From Pogostemon cablin (lineage: Eukaryota; Streptophyta; Magnoliopsida; Lamiales; Lamiaceae): DNA of 64,000 nt. The stretch is taken from positions 16,091,073 to 16,155,072 of the forward strand of contig CM042994.1 in the NCBI GenBank assembly GCA_023678885.1. The letters are read 5' to 3'. Below are positions 34,141 through 45,530 of this stretch, in pieces. The stretch's first letter is position 1. Every line of letters begins with the position of its first letter. A model generated the notes under the pieces. That model had not been told where the DNA came from. It saw only the letters and a program-made list of their open reading frames with translations, and ran no database searches. The translations under genes were made by a program, and so were the position numbers.

Positions 34141-34616
34141 TCAGATCCAAAATATATATTCTATTCAATGCAAAAAAAATTTCATCTTTTCCAGATTTCG
34201 AATACTACCAAATCCAAATCATTAATCCTAAACTATTTAAGAACTCAGATCTTAAATCTGTATTTTTTTTCCTTTCATATACGTATTAATTTCCCAGAAA
34301 AAAAGTATAAACAAACAATTTTTTTTTTAAAACAAGTATAAAATCAGCCATTTTTTTTCCAAATATATCAAAATGGCGATGGGTATAAAATCCACGTATC
34401 TTGATTCCATCATCCCCTGCTGAAATTGAGAATCCTACCTGTCTGCTGCCCGAAGATCTCTTCGTCGGGCCCGCTTCGGGCCAGGAAGAACCAGGGTAGG
34501 GGAAATGGTGGTCTGATGGAAGCCAAATTAGTAGGGGAAATTGTTATTGACAGGTGGAAGTTTGACTCATTTTTAAAGTGACAAATGTATTTTTTCTTTA
34601 TTATTAATGGTGTACT

Positions 34617-34800
34617 CCACCATTAGGGGTCCACCGCCCCCGCCCTGGAAATTGGTGAAGGAGGTAAATCGCAGGATGTGCCTCAAGTGGCTTATAGAGG
34701 GGGCTCACTGTTAAATTCGAACCCCACCCTTCAGAAACCAAGTTCAGTTGGAAGGTCTTTCCACTCTCCCCTCTACCACTTGAGCTAAGCCCTGTGGGCT
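34617..34800 (-). mobile_element. tRNA-derived SINE
   Basis: On the minus strand an A-box-like TAGCTCAAGTGGTAGAG (34771-34787) is followed about 50 bases later by a B-box-like GGTTCGAATTT (34713-34723), the RNA polymerase III promoter of tRNA-derived SINEs. A CCACTTGAGGCACATCC-like body follows. No clear flanking duplication or tail was identified, so the ends are approximate. Confidence 0.6.
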
Positions 34801-34992
34801 TCTTTATTATTAATGACAGATGGAAATGGAAAAAGAGATATGTCAGCAGTTAGGCAGCCTCTTGCTGCCCGATGGTTCAATTTGCAATACGAATTAAAAG
34901 TTAAGTACTTATTTGTAAATATTAAAAAGTTCAGACTAATTTGAAATTAATAAAAAAATCAGAACTTTTCATGCAATTAACCCTGTTTAAAA

Positions 34993-35778
34993 AGCAAGGA
35001 GACTTTATCATATTTAAAAAGCAAGGTTTCTTGATGTTCACAAAGCATGCATCAAGGTAGTACATTAACATAAAATAATTTAAGATATATTCTTAGTTAA
35101 AAGTTATTGGTAAACATTTCTTAATTAATTATAGATTTTTCTAAAAAAAATTGTTCTTATGAAAGAAATAGATTAATATATCTCATAATATTAAAAAATT
35201 TGTAATAAATTAATTATCTTAATTTTTTTAACTTAGATTAAATTTTTTTTAGTTTTGAATTTTACATAAACAACTAAAAAACAAATTCAATAATTTATAA
35301 AAAGGTCTTGATCCTTGAATCTTGATCATTATGTACTCACCATACTCGTTTATAGAAAAACCTAACAATTATATAAGCAGTAGAGAGGAAATCAAGGCTA
35401 TAAGAACATGTTCATTCAGTATCAAAAATTGAGGCCAGAAAACTTCCTACAAAACCCAATCTTTTTCGGGAAGCAAATGGAGGAAACTGGCATACCCCTT
35501 CGCTGGAATTCCATACATCAAATCACCTTTGAACTATCATAATTTCCAACTGCATCCAAGTTAGAATTCTTCCCAACCTTGTCATTTCCTTCACTTCCTT
35601 GGCTCCTCGTTTAGTTTGTATTCACGTTGAAACATCTTCGAAAAGTCACAGAAAAGTGTCCTGTGGGATTGAGACACAAGGCCAAGTATTGCGTGTGGAT
35701 CGTGGATGAAAAGAACATCTTTGGATTCTGTATCTGACTTGTATAAATCTAAGACAAAGACACAAAGGGAGATAGTTG
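34993..35778. other. AT-rich sequence downstream of FC2, includes its likely 3' UTR
   Basis: No coding feature is seen. The first 300 bases are very AT-rich; the last 200-300 before the FC2 stop codon are more balanced and probably include the FC2 3' untranslated region. A poly(A) signal could not be fixed. Confidence 0.5.
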
Positions 35779-38700
35779 TCACTGAGACAAGGGTAATATG
35801 CCCCACTGGTGCAGAAAACCTTGGCCGGTAGTGACCTCAAGCACGAGTAAAACTAAAACGGCAAGCATGGCTGCTCTTCCGTTCCATGTTTCAGCACTTT
35901 TTGTCCAACCCCATTCCCAAACTACCACAGGGGGGGGTAGCTCCCTACGCTGTGAATCATATGCCGCTAAAAGTTCTTCGACACTCCCAAGTGGGACTAG
36001 AGACTGCACAAGACACAAAAGATGCCTTTTAGATTTTAACAGCCATAATCACAGGATATTCTCCACCCCTCATAAACCTTGAAGAAATAAACAGAAAGAC
36101 TACGCTATAAAGAAGTTGGATTTTGACCAAAGGCCAATAGAATAACTCTATTAACTACATGGATATTATACCTTGCCTACTTTAAAAAGAGATAAATGAA
36201 TACTCCTCCTGCATGTTTTGGGCAAATATGGATTTTTCAAAACCCATAATATAGTAGTCTTAAATCTTAATTACCTGTCGGGCTTCAATATTTGAGACAG
36301 CCATTGCTCCAACATATGGAAGACTTTCAATTACAGCATCAGCCAAATCTGAAATAAAGGTAGGTTCACAACCAAGTGCAGGAACTCGACCCCATTTTTC
36401 TATGCCCGATTTCAGAGCCAATTCCTTGTACTCAACATCCATTTCCTCCAATGTTTCGATATGTTCACTAACAAAACTGGGTAATAATTGATAGCAAAAC
36501 ATGTGAATAACTAAATTTTCAGTTGAAGGCTTGAAGAAGCTAATTAAATAATGCAGAAAGAAATTGTAACCCTTTCATAAAAAATGGAAATAGATATCAG
36601 AAAGTCTGCAAAATGTTGCAGCCAAAGTGGCCGTATTAGGTATGCACTAACTATTCAGTCTCACCTAATTGGGACAGCTAGAAGACTTTTTACTCCTCTT
36701 TGTCCAAGCTCAACGATCGTTTCATCCGTGTAGGGTTTCAACCATTCTACTGGTCCAACTCTGCTCTGTACCAGATGAAAACAAATGAATTAAGTCGGAG
36801 AAGAACCACCCTTATCACTTTAAAATGAAGAATTATATAACTTGATACAAACGCAGATCAATAAATCAATATACAGTTTCCAAAAGATGTACATCGAAAG
36901 TAAAACGTCAGATCCCATAAAAGGTAAAACCATTAGTGACTGGAGTAAAAACGGGGTATCGGAAGCTGAATTTAAACTAGCTTAATGATCCAATAGGGAT
37001 GCACCAAAATCTAAGAAACAGGCTAGCAACTTGAGTTAGAAAAATATAATGTTCAAGTAAAGTTAGAAAATCAATGTGGTGTAAAAGAGAGCAGGCTAGA
37101 GAAGTTGTGTGTAATGTGTGTATTATTAAGGTAAAAAATTGAAACAAAAGACAACCATATTAACAGATGGATAAAGACCAAGGGTAGCTAGCAAACTAAG
37201 AAAAGAAGTAAGCTCTAAAATAAAATTTAAAAAAATAAGATCAACCTACTAAATAAGGTATTTATCAATTTAACAAGATTCAAGGATAATCTTCAACACT
37301 CCCCCTCACTGGAGCATATCATGCACAATATGTGCAGCTTGTCATAGTGTTCTAGAACTTCTGAGTATCATAGGGGTAGCATAGTAGAAGTGCAGCGAGC
37401 TTAAGATAGAAGCAACGCTGAATTGCAAAGCCAGTAGAAATAACCGCACAAAATGCAGCGATTGAAGAGGAGAAGTTATGCTAGCATTCAATGACAGGAA
37501 GGCACACATCATTTTCCAAAATGTAGCAGAGAGCAAGATTGAGTATTGCACAACAAGCCAGCTGCGCACAAGGATGCATAATAAAGTGGAATGCTCATGA
37601 AGATGCAAAACAAAGCTGGCTACGCGATAGGACTCAGTTTCAAGACAGAGACAATGCACATGAGGATGCACAACAGTTGCATGCAGAGTTGCAGCGTGAA
37701 GGTAGACGAGCGTCCATAGACTTGCAGAATGAAACCAAGCAGTTAGCAGCAGTACGCCTAGGCAGAAAAGTTGCATGCAGAGTTACAGTGCAAAAGTTGA
37801 AGGCTTCTGCGTAGACTTGTAGCAAGGAACAAAACAGTAAGCATCGATATAAGTTAGGGTAGATTGCAGATTTCTCTCTCTCTTTTTTTTTTAAGGATTT
37901 CTTTGTGGTGGCGGTGGCAGTGGCAGTGGCTGTGTCAGAGAGATAAGAGTCGAAGATATATACTTGGATTTGGAGCAAGCATCGGGATTAGGTTGATGTC
38001 TTTGTTTCTAACCTTCTTTATTCATATTGAAGACAGCATGATAGGAGAAAAAGTCTGGGAATGGAAATTAAAGTAAAATTTAAGGAGGATTTTACCAAAT
38101 CTTATACCATTTAAAAGAGAGAAGGCTGTGTACTTATTGAAGTAGAATATCGAAGAAGAAAGACTCCCATATTTATACCGGAAGAGAAGACTTATAGTAA
38201 CTACAAAAAATATTTATTTGGCTGTTGATCGAGATGTTGGTGTTAATACTTTAGAATCTAACGGTCATCTTTTCTTTCCTTCAATTTTTTTTCAGCGCTC
38301 ATTTGTCATGCTTAGAGGGAGATTAGGGTTTGGCTGGATAGGAATAAACAGATTAATATTATAGCTGCAGCTGTAAAGTGAGTTCACAGGTAGATTAATC
38401 CTAATCAAAGAGCGAAGAGGGAAGGTTGGTTTACTTTGTATGTAATGCATGCAATGAAGATCTCTTTGCTAGCAAAAGATGGACCAAGTATGTGCAAGGT
38501 TCAGATCAGAGTCAAGTGCTTCACCTTGATTATTTGTATAGTTTGAACTTACAGTTCTTTTGGTACATGGCAAAACTGAAGTTTGTTCACTTTATATTTA
38601 GTTTAGGCTTGTGAAATGATGCATTACCTGATAGGCAAGGGTATACGCATTATTTATCCTTCTATCTTCTAGTTCTTCCATGATTAAGTCAACGCACTCC

Positions 38701-41700
38701 TCCATCTCAGCTTTGTACGGATCACCAGCTTCTTCCACATATGCAAGTGGTACCCCATGAGCACTAAAGAAAATCATCACCTGCGATATCAAATAAAGGA
38801 AACATAGAAAAAGGAAAGAAAGCTGAATCAGATAACTGCACAAGATTATTTTATGTTTCTCATTCAAACATGTAAATACAGTTAACAATGAGCATAATAG
38901 GGAACTTTTCTCATCCAAGTAACAGGTAAGAACAACTTGGAACATATAAAATCTCAACCATCGCGTGTTACCTCCTTAGGGTTATCAAAGTTTCTCAATT
39001 CTTTTTGAATCAAATCTGCCATGGCCTTTATATATCCTTCCCGCTGGTACCAGGAAGGAATTACAGTGTGCTGCATGTTGACAAGGTACTCATCCTCTCT
39101 AAAATAAACAGATCAAGGAAAAAGATTTTTATAACCGTTACAGACTCCAAATGTAAGTTTCCAAATCCAGACATATGCACCTGAATATACTCTCCAGTAG
39201 GCGAAGGCTTGAACCACTCGTTGAAATTGAAAATTGAGGGTACAGTGGAAGCACAACGAGTTTTGTAATTCCATCTCGCTTGATCTAGAATATGATAAGC
39301 AATAGGAATTTAAAGTACCAGTAAACTACTCATATTGAATACAGGTACTTTTGAAAAACAAATGGAGGGAGAGATGCTGGCTGATTAATCTATTCTTTAA
39401 AATTTTAAATAGATCAGACATCACAAGAAAATCAATAATAAAGTTCTTGAAAGTTACATGAACTAGTTTAAGAAATTGTCAAAGTTACACCATGGAGAGC
39501 TGTCTCCAAAGATCACTAACTCTGTATTGAGATCCCAACAGCAGTTCCTGACTACATCTCTACTTCTTACAACTTTTAATCTACATGCTAAAAGAAAAAT
39601 AAACTGGTAATCTATAATATGCTCATATTGTTATTGCTCTTGATTTAATACATACTCCTTCCATCCTATAATAAATTCCACACTTTCTGTTTTCATCTAC
39701 CCCACAATAAACTTCACCACCCAAAAAATGGAAGCATCACATCAATACTATAACCTCAAAATACATCTTAATTTCAAAATTGTCACCACCACCTAACACA
39801 CATAAAGTACTTTATAATATATTTATTACCTTAAAAGACTACATTACCCCCAAAAGTCAAAAGTTAGGCAAAAAGCAACTTTTTTAAACTCCATGTCTAT
39901 AGTATTGGTGCAATATAATCCAGGACGGAGGAAGTATATATATTTTTTCCTCCACTCACTGAGCTTTAGACAAAGCATAGTCTCCCACTAAAATAAGATT
40001 GAGGGCGAGCCTAGACCCAATGCATTCATAAACCAATAAATTGTGTATAAACATTATTCATTAAATTCAAACCACACATACAAATACCTGTTCAATAGCT
40101 TCCTCTGTGAATGGATGCCAATACCGCATACCAACATACACCATTGCTGGAACATTCTTCCCACATAGTGCCTTTCTCAATTCCTTAGCCTTCACATAGC
40201 AATATGGTGCAGTTTTTAATAGACAGAGTGGATATAATAATGACAAGAACACAAACTAATTTAATAATAAAGTCCTGATGCATCACTGCAGGTTGTATTT
40301 AGGATAATAACAACTTCGCGAACTAAAACAGGCACCAAGAAAATTCTTTACCATCTGTTAAAAAAAATTTCAGTGTTTGAAATAGAAAACTACCCACAAA
40401 CTTCTCCAACATGTCCCAAATGACAGGAAATAAAGTACTCGATACATCATAAAAATTCCAGAAAAAGCAATATATTTCATTTACACATCTATTTTTTACC
40501 AGCCTTTGTCCACTTATGAATAATAATCTATTAAATAAAATTAAAGTTCCTGTTTCATATTTCAGTGTTTTAAAGCTACCATGAGAATTCAAATTGCAAC
40601 CTTGAATAAACCATGTTTTAAGCACAAATAAAGACAATATGCCAACTATCAAAATTGAGTTAAAGACTTTCTGTTAAATTCAATAAGATCATACCTGAGC
40701 ATCAGTAATTCGACGAAGGGGAGAACCACCACCAATTGAAGCATATCCTTCTTTGCTCTTCGGGGATCTAACAACAGATATGAATTGTGCCAAAGGCTTT
40801 TGAAGAAATCGAAATAATCTCGGCAATCGAATAATATCCTAGCTCACAATATGCAGAAAAATAAACAAAAGATAGTAAATCAATTTCTAAAGATTAGCAG
40901 AAAAATCAAGAGATTAACCAAACTAAGAGACACTAACTGGATCGGCAAAAAGGTTAAACAAGAACGGTTGCACATCATCCAGAGTCTCAGGACCTCCAAG
41001 GTTCAGTAATAGTACCCCAATCTTTTCATTACTAACAACTGCAGTGGTAGAGCCTTCTTGAGAGTCAGAGGTAACCAGTGCTCCTGAATGTACTGAATAA
41101 CTGATAGAACGCTCTGAAAATATAGATGTTGTCTTAAGCCACCCAAGGGGGGATCTTGCAACTGAGGATGTTTTCAAAAGACTAGAATTGGCAAAAGCCT
41201 CCAATTGTACCCTTATGCAAGGACACATCACTTGAGTGGAGACTTTGGCTCTAGGTAGGAGTCTGGAGAAAGTAGCCAACCGTATCAAAATTTAATGCAT
41301 TTTAGTTAGCAGACAAGGACAACAAACAATGTACACATTCCATTGCACTCTGCATCATAAATTAGACAATCCAAGCTTACACCTTGATGAACTCAATGTT
41401 CTGAAGACAGATAAAGATACTAGAAACTATGTCAAAATGGAAAATTTTTATCTAAAGGTATTTAATGCTCCTTCTCAAGTCATCCCCAGCTTGAAAGTTT
41501 AAACAATATACCCAAGAGTTTATGTTAATATCTTACCAACAAAACCAAAGTCCAAAAAGAAGGGGTAATTTTCAGCTGTAATCTCCTGACAGAATTTTTT
41601 ATCATATCATTAAAAATCTATCAAGTAAAAATAAACTTCAGGCATGCAATCTTGTTTGCAAGTGGCATGCATCTTAGTCTAAATCAATCCCATCCATTAT

Positions 41701-44270
41701 TCAGATAGAATTCTTCATAGGACTTTGAATTTTATTTTTGAATAGATATCTTTGATAGGTTAAGATAACCAGCTAAAAGGATACACCATCAGTTAACCCA
41801 AACTGTTTTGCTGCATAAAGAGGATCTACAGCTCATGATTCAGCTAATTGCATTAATAGGTTTCTGTTAGCAAATGGAAGACTTGGAAGTAATTTATATT
41901 AATTGGGAATTAAGAAGAAAATACCCCGTCAGTTAACCCACACTGTTTAGCATAATGCAGATACACAGCTCACGATTCTGCTAATTGCAGTAATAAGAAT
42001 TTGTAATAATGGGGAATTAAGAAGAAAAGGAAGAAACATGTCTCGCAAGAACATTTTATCTGCACTCCCATTAAGTGGGATTGTTATAGTACATAAATCC
42101 CAATTTTAACCTAGATTGCTAGGCAATGTTTTAGAATTAATAATTACTGTAGCTTGTTACACAGTAGTCATAGTCAGCTAGAGAAATAACCAAAATTTTC
42201 CTTCTTAAAAACTGAAAGGTTAATTGAAATAACTTTTTTAATCTCTCATTTTAATCAATTTCTCAAATATAAGTAAATTCTTCTAAAGATTGTAAAAGAA
42301 GAGTTGTGCAACTATACTGGCTAAGAAAATCAGAAACTGAAAGGAAGTATTGAACCAACAAGTAGTAAAAAGTCAATAAGAAAAGTATAGCAGGAATTGT
42401 AGTTTTATCTTATAAGCTTTCTTGCTCCTATTATGAGGATGTGCTCACACTAAGGGAGGTTAAATCTAGCATTAGAACTGATGTTACAATTTCGAGGGCC
42501 AGAATTGTGTTTTTGGAGGCCAAATCTGAAGGCCTGTTCATGAGTTGCTTTCAGGTGCCATGATGTCAACTAAGCTAACATTAGACTTAGAAAACTTCAG
42601 AAATTGCTGCAGCCTTTATCAGTTCCCAGACAACATCAACATGGATATATTAAGCAGTTTCTAAATGCTCTGCAGGCAAGGATACAAATGGGTTTTCATA
42701 TTGAATAGATCTACCAAGTATACTCATTTCACTGCTTCATCCATTCAGTACCTTCAAACTAGCTCAACTCATTCTAGATAACATATATATTATATAAGCT
42801 TCATGGTCACCCTAGTAGCATTGTGTCAAACAATTGAGCAAGGACAATATTTTCACAAACCAATTCTAGCAACACCAATATACGTCGTAGGAACACAACA
42901 TCACTTTAGCACTTCATATCATCCACAAATCTAACAATCAGAGAGCACAAATAATTGATGTTCTGAAGATTTATCTCAGATGCATGCTCTGATCCATCCC
43001 TAGGCAGTGGGTTCATCAGCTGCCATAGGGTGAAAATTGGTACCATACAGGCTAACATTTCTCCAGTTGTTATGAGACCTTTAAAATTATCTTTATACCC
43101 TCTTTACAGTGATAGTATTGGGGGCTACTTTATATTATAAGCAACTTATACAGTAACACCTCAAGCTTCAGCTACTCCTTCAGCAACGTTAAGATCAAAT
43201 GCAATCCATGGCCATAAGAGGACTATTCAAGTGCGGGCTTGTCCATCTGAAGCTTACACCATATACAAATCTCTCTTTGCAATTGCAGGCTTTAGCAGCT
43301 CAGTCTCAAGTATGCTACCATTGTTGCAGGACAACACTATGTCTCAGTAGGTGAAATGTTGGACCAGTAGATATTCTCAGCAGGTCAGTCCCCAAATAAT
43401 AAGAGGAAAGGTTTTGCTTTACCCAGTTAACATCCTTGGTGATAGTTTGTCAAAAGGAAAAAACACCCTATTTCTCATTTACTTGTTCAGTGGGCTCACT
43501 AACCAAATGCAGTTCTATCGTGATCTGGTGGCTTGAGGACAAGCCACTGCTTAAGCCGAGAGCGTGGTGGTATATTTAGCAACTGGAACCCATGGTAGTG
43601 TTTTGTAACTGGGATTTTGAGAGAAGGTAGAAATACTATCTCACCTAACATGATTTTTCTACACACATTAAGAAACACTGTACCAGTCAATTTTAAACCT
43701 AGATAGCTGGACGCCAAAAGTAATCAGCCACTATTAAGAAGCAGTTTTGTTTATTATCTTAATATTGTTAATGTAAATATAGTAAACCTAATTATTAGAG
43801 CAGATGGAAAATACCTGTAATTTCAAAAGGAATTTTGTGATTCGCAGAATTCAGTGTTTTCACATCTTGAGAAAAACTATTTGAATTTTCCCCCCATCTC
43901 CCTTCCCCATTTTACAGTTCATCAAGAATTGTAACAGATACTCCCTTATTAATTTTAGATCAAATCACCCTCATCTTCGCTTAGAATTTTTATGTCCCAC
44001 GATTCATGATAGCCTGTTACAACAACTTTAAAACCCTAGCTTTTCCCCCAGAGAAAAAGAGAACAATTCGAGACATTGAACTAAAAATTTCGGCAAACAC
44101 TGCACATATATATCAAAATTTCAGAAACGAATAGGAATAGATTATCTCAAAATTCATGACACTGCAGCATTCAGTAGCCGCGCCAAAGCATAGGATTATA
44201 CACTACAAGAAATGGAACCTTACAGAGATGGAGAAGGAGCTTGAATTCGAATATTCATTGACTGATTCAT
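35779..44270 (-). CDS. FC2: Ferrochelatase-2, plastid, with C-terminal LHC motif (10 exons)
   Basis: It inserts Fe2+ into protoporphyrin IX to make protoheme in plastids. Exons in minus-strand order: 44224-44270, 40938-41262, 40695-40838, 40088-40189, 39181-39284, 38972-39098, 38628-38780, 36665-36765, 36275-36476, 35779-36003. All introns are GT-AG and phases fit, giving 1530 nt and 509 residues. Residues 1 to about 90 are Ser-rich and look like a transit peptide. The enzyme body begins at EKIGVLLLNLGGPETLDD (about 95-112). The FFSAHGVP signature gives His291; SEHIETLEE gives His373 and Glu375, matching the family's active-site residues. The tail (about 473-492) has ETWNGRAAMLAV, the chlorophyll-binding-type LHC motif that separates FC2 from FC1. 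Exon 1 is inferred: the ATG at 44270 and donor at 44223 match the phase of the acceptor at 41263; no cDNA supports it. Confidence 0.93.
37075..38330 (-). mobile_element. Decayed small copia-like insertion in FC2 intron 7
   Basis: On the minus strand a purine tract (GAGGGGGAG, 37299-37307) is followed by TGTTGAAGATTATCC, a copia-type LTR start at 37298. The LTR seems to end near 37075 (...TTTTACACCACA). Near 38105-38117 a degraded primer-site-like ATGGTATAAGA follows CTCTCTTTTA, resembling the end of that LTR. The 0.8-kb interior has no pol, so a TRIM-like or internally deleted element is likely. The presumed 5' LTR is too diverged to pair confidently. The insertion makes intron 7 1862 bp long. 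Confidence 0.45.
39655..39934. mobile_element. Stowaway-like MITE in FC2 intron 4
   Basis: CTCCTTCCATCC at the left, GGACGGAGGAAG at the right and flanking TA (39653-39654, 39935-39936) define a 280-bp element. It belongs to the same family as 32747-33019. It lies wholly inside the intron between exons 4 and 5 and leaves the splice sites untouched. Confidence 0.85.
41783..42030. repeat. Diverged tandem duplication in FC2 intron 1
   Basis: CAGTTAACCCA..CTGTTT followed by CAGCTCA.GATTC.GCTAATTGCA occurs at about 41790 and 41930, a 140-bp period. GGGAATTAAGAAGAAAA also recurs at about 41904 and 42012. It is an old local duplication within the 2961-bp first intron. Confidence 0.7.
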
Positions 44271-44420
44271 TTACAAGCAGACTGCTTGGTGTAACAAGAT
44301 TCTGCTTCTCAAGAGCTGAAAGAAACCTGACCTTTTGATTGCTCAGCAGTGGCTATTTTGTTTGTGTATTGACATTCCGCCACGTGTTTCATCGATTATC
44401 CTCCGCTCAGCTCGTTGAAA
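44271..44420 (-). promoter_or_regulatory. FC2 upstream region with G-box and I-box
   Basis: A perfect G-box core CACGTG lies at 44381-44386 and, on the gene's strand, an I-box-type GGATAATC at 44394-44401, only about 7 bases apart. Both lie about 110-130 bases before the inferred start codon. Adjacent G-box and I-box elements are known in light-regulated plant promoters, which fits an enzyme with an LHC motif. The transcription start is not known, so these could lie in the 5' UTR. Confidence 0.55.
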
Positions 44421-45530
44421 ACCATGTAAAATACTTGGGCAATGTTTGGTTTGAAATAAGCTTTTGTTTTCAAAATCAATAGCTCAAATGTAAATTTAGT
44501 GATTTACATATGTGCCAATATCTAAATGTTAAATGTGTTCAAAATGGAGTGAGTAAAATTAATACCTAACATTTCAACTGTTTTTATATCTTTAACTAAG
44601 CAAAACTTATACGGGAATGATTTTTAAAAAATTAAAATATATAAATATTATTTCTTTAAATGATAAAATTTATTATAAAAATGTTATATATATTTCATAT
44701 AAATATTATTTTGTGACACGGTCAAATACATTATATAAACATGTTTTATATTCTTATTTGATTTTCACGGGCGATTAAACATAATAAATAAATAATAAAA
44801 TGTGTTTTTCTCATTATTTTTTTAGGTTTTTTGTGTAGCCTTCATTTTTTAGGTTTCTTTTATATATATAAAAGGTATGATATTGCGGAATAGTATATTT
44901 AAATATTTTTCAAATTTAGACCATCTTTCAGTGAAATAGAGTTAATGATTTCTTGAAATTGTAGAAACATTTCATGAGCAATTCTAATTATCAATCATCG
45001 TTAGTGTTTCAGTCAATTTACGTTTCTTTCACTGAGAAAAATTTTCTGGAATAGTCTACATGATAAAAGAAAGAAAACGGTTAACTAACCCAAAGTTTGG
45101 TATAATAATTAATTGATATATTGCAGCTACAAAAGAATAATTTTGTTTAAAAGATTTTAATCTCACCATCATAAAATCATATGCATCCCAATGAACTGTA
45201 ACAACTGAAATGATATAAAAAAAATTTTCCAAGAGAAAAATATATATCAAAATATATCAGTAATTTAGATTAAAATATATTTTTTAATTAAACTCTCTAC
45301 CACTGAAACAAAATATATAGAATATTAATGAAATAATTCCATAATCATATTAGAGTGTGTTTGACAATATTTAATTAAGAACAGTAATGAAAATAAATGC
45401 AATTGATATTATTTGACAAATGGGAGGTTATAGTCTTTAATTATAATTAGATTAAATATGTTAGATGATAAAGGTGCGAAATATGTGATAAATAAAAAAA
45501 TGAGAAATTGGGGAGATATCAGAATGTAAC
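44421..45530. other. AT-rich intergenic sequence between FC2 and an Athila LTR
   Basis: The segment is strongly AT-rich. No coding family, MITE terminus or RNA gene was recognised. Confidence 0.6.

Larger units (their letters stand above)
33243..34983. mobile_element. Foldback MULE-like element with about 180-bp terminal inverted repeats
   Basis: The left terminus GGGTTAATTGCATGAAAAGT and its inverted copy at 34964-34983 begin matching arms that continue for about 180 bp (33243-33425 and 34800-34983). Both arms include the GGCAGCAAGAGGCTGCC-type block. Nine bases outside the ends are TATTTAAAA (33234-33242) and TGTTTAAAA (34984-34992), a 9-bp duplication with one mismatch, as expected for Mutator-like elements. 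No transposase is encoded. The interior holds a Stowaway MITE, a GC-rich block and a tRNA-derived SINE. Long arms and a 9-bp duplication fit a non-autonomous, possibly gene-fragment-carrying MULE. Confidence 0.8.

Noticed and set aside
34771..34800. Functional tRNA gene
   Set aside because: A- and B-box-like words are present on the minus strand but no cloverleaf with acceptor stem pairing could be seen; a tRNA-derived SINE fits better.
41286..41288. Start of FC2 at a TTG codon at the head of exon 2's open frame
   Set aside because: The stretch before 41262 reads as intron ending in a pyrimidine-rich acceptor, and an ATG-bearing exon of the right phase exists upstream at 44224-44270.
44156..44338. 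Plus-strand 60-codon frame over the FC2 5' region
   Set aside because: It lies antisense to the inferred FC2 exon 1 and promoter side, matches no family and has no support as a gene.
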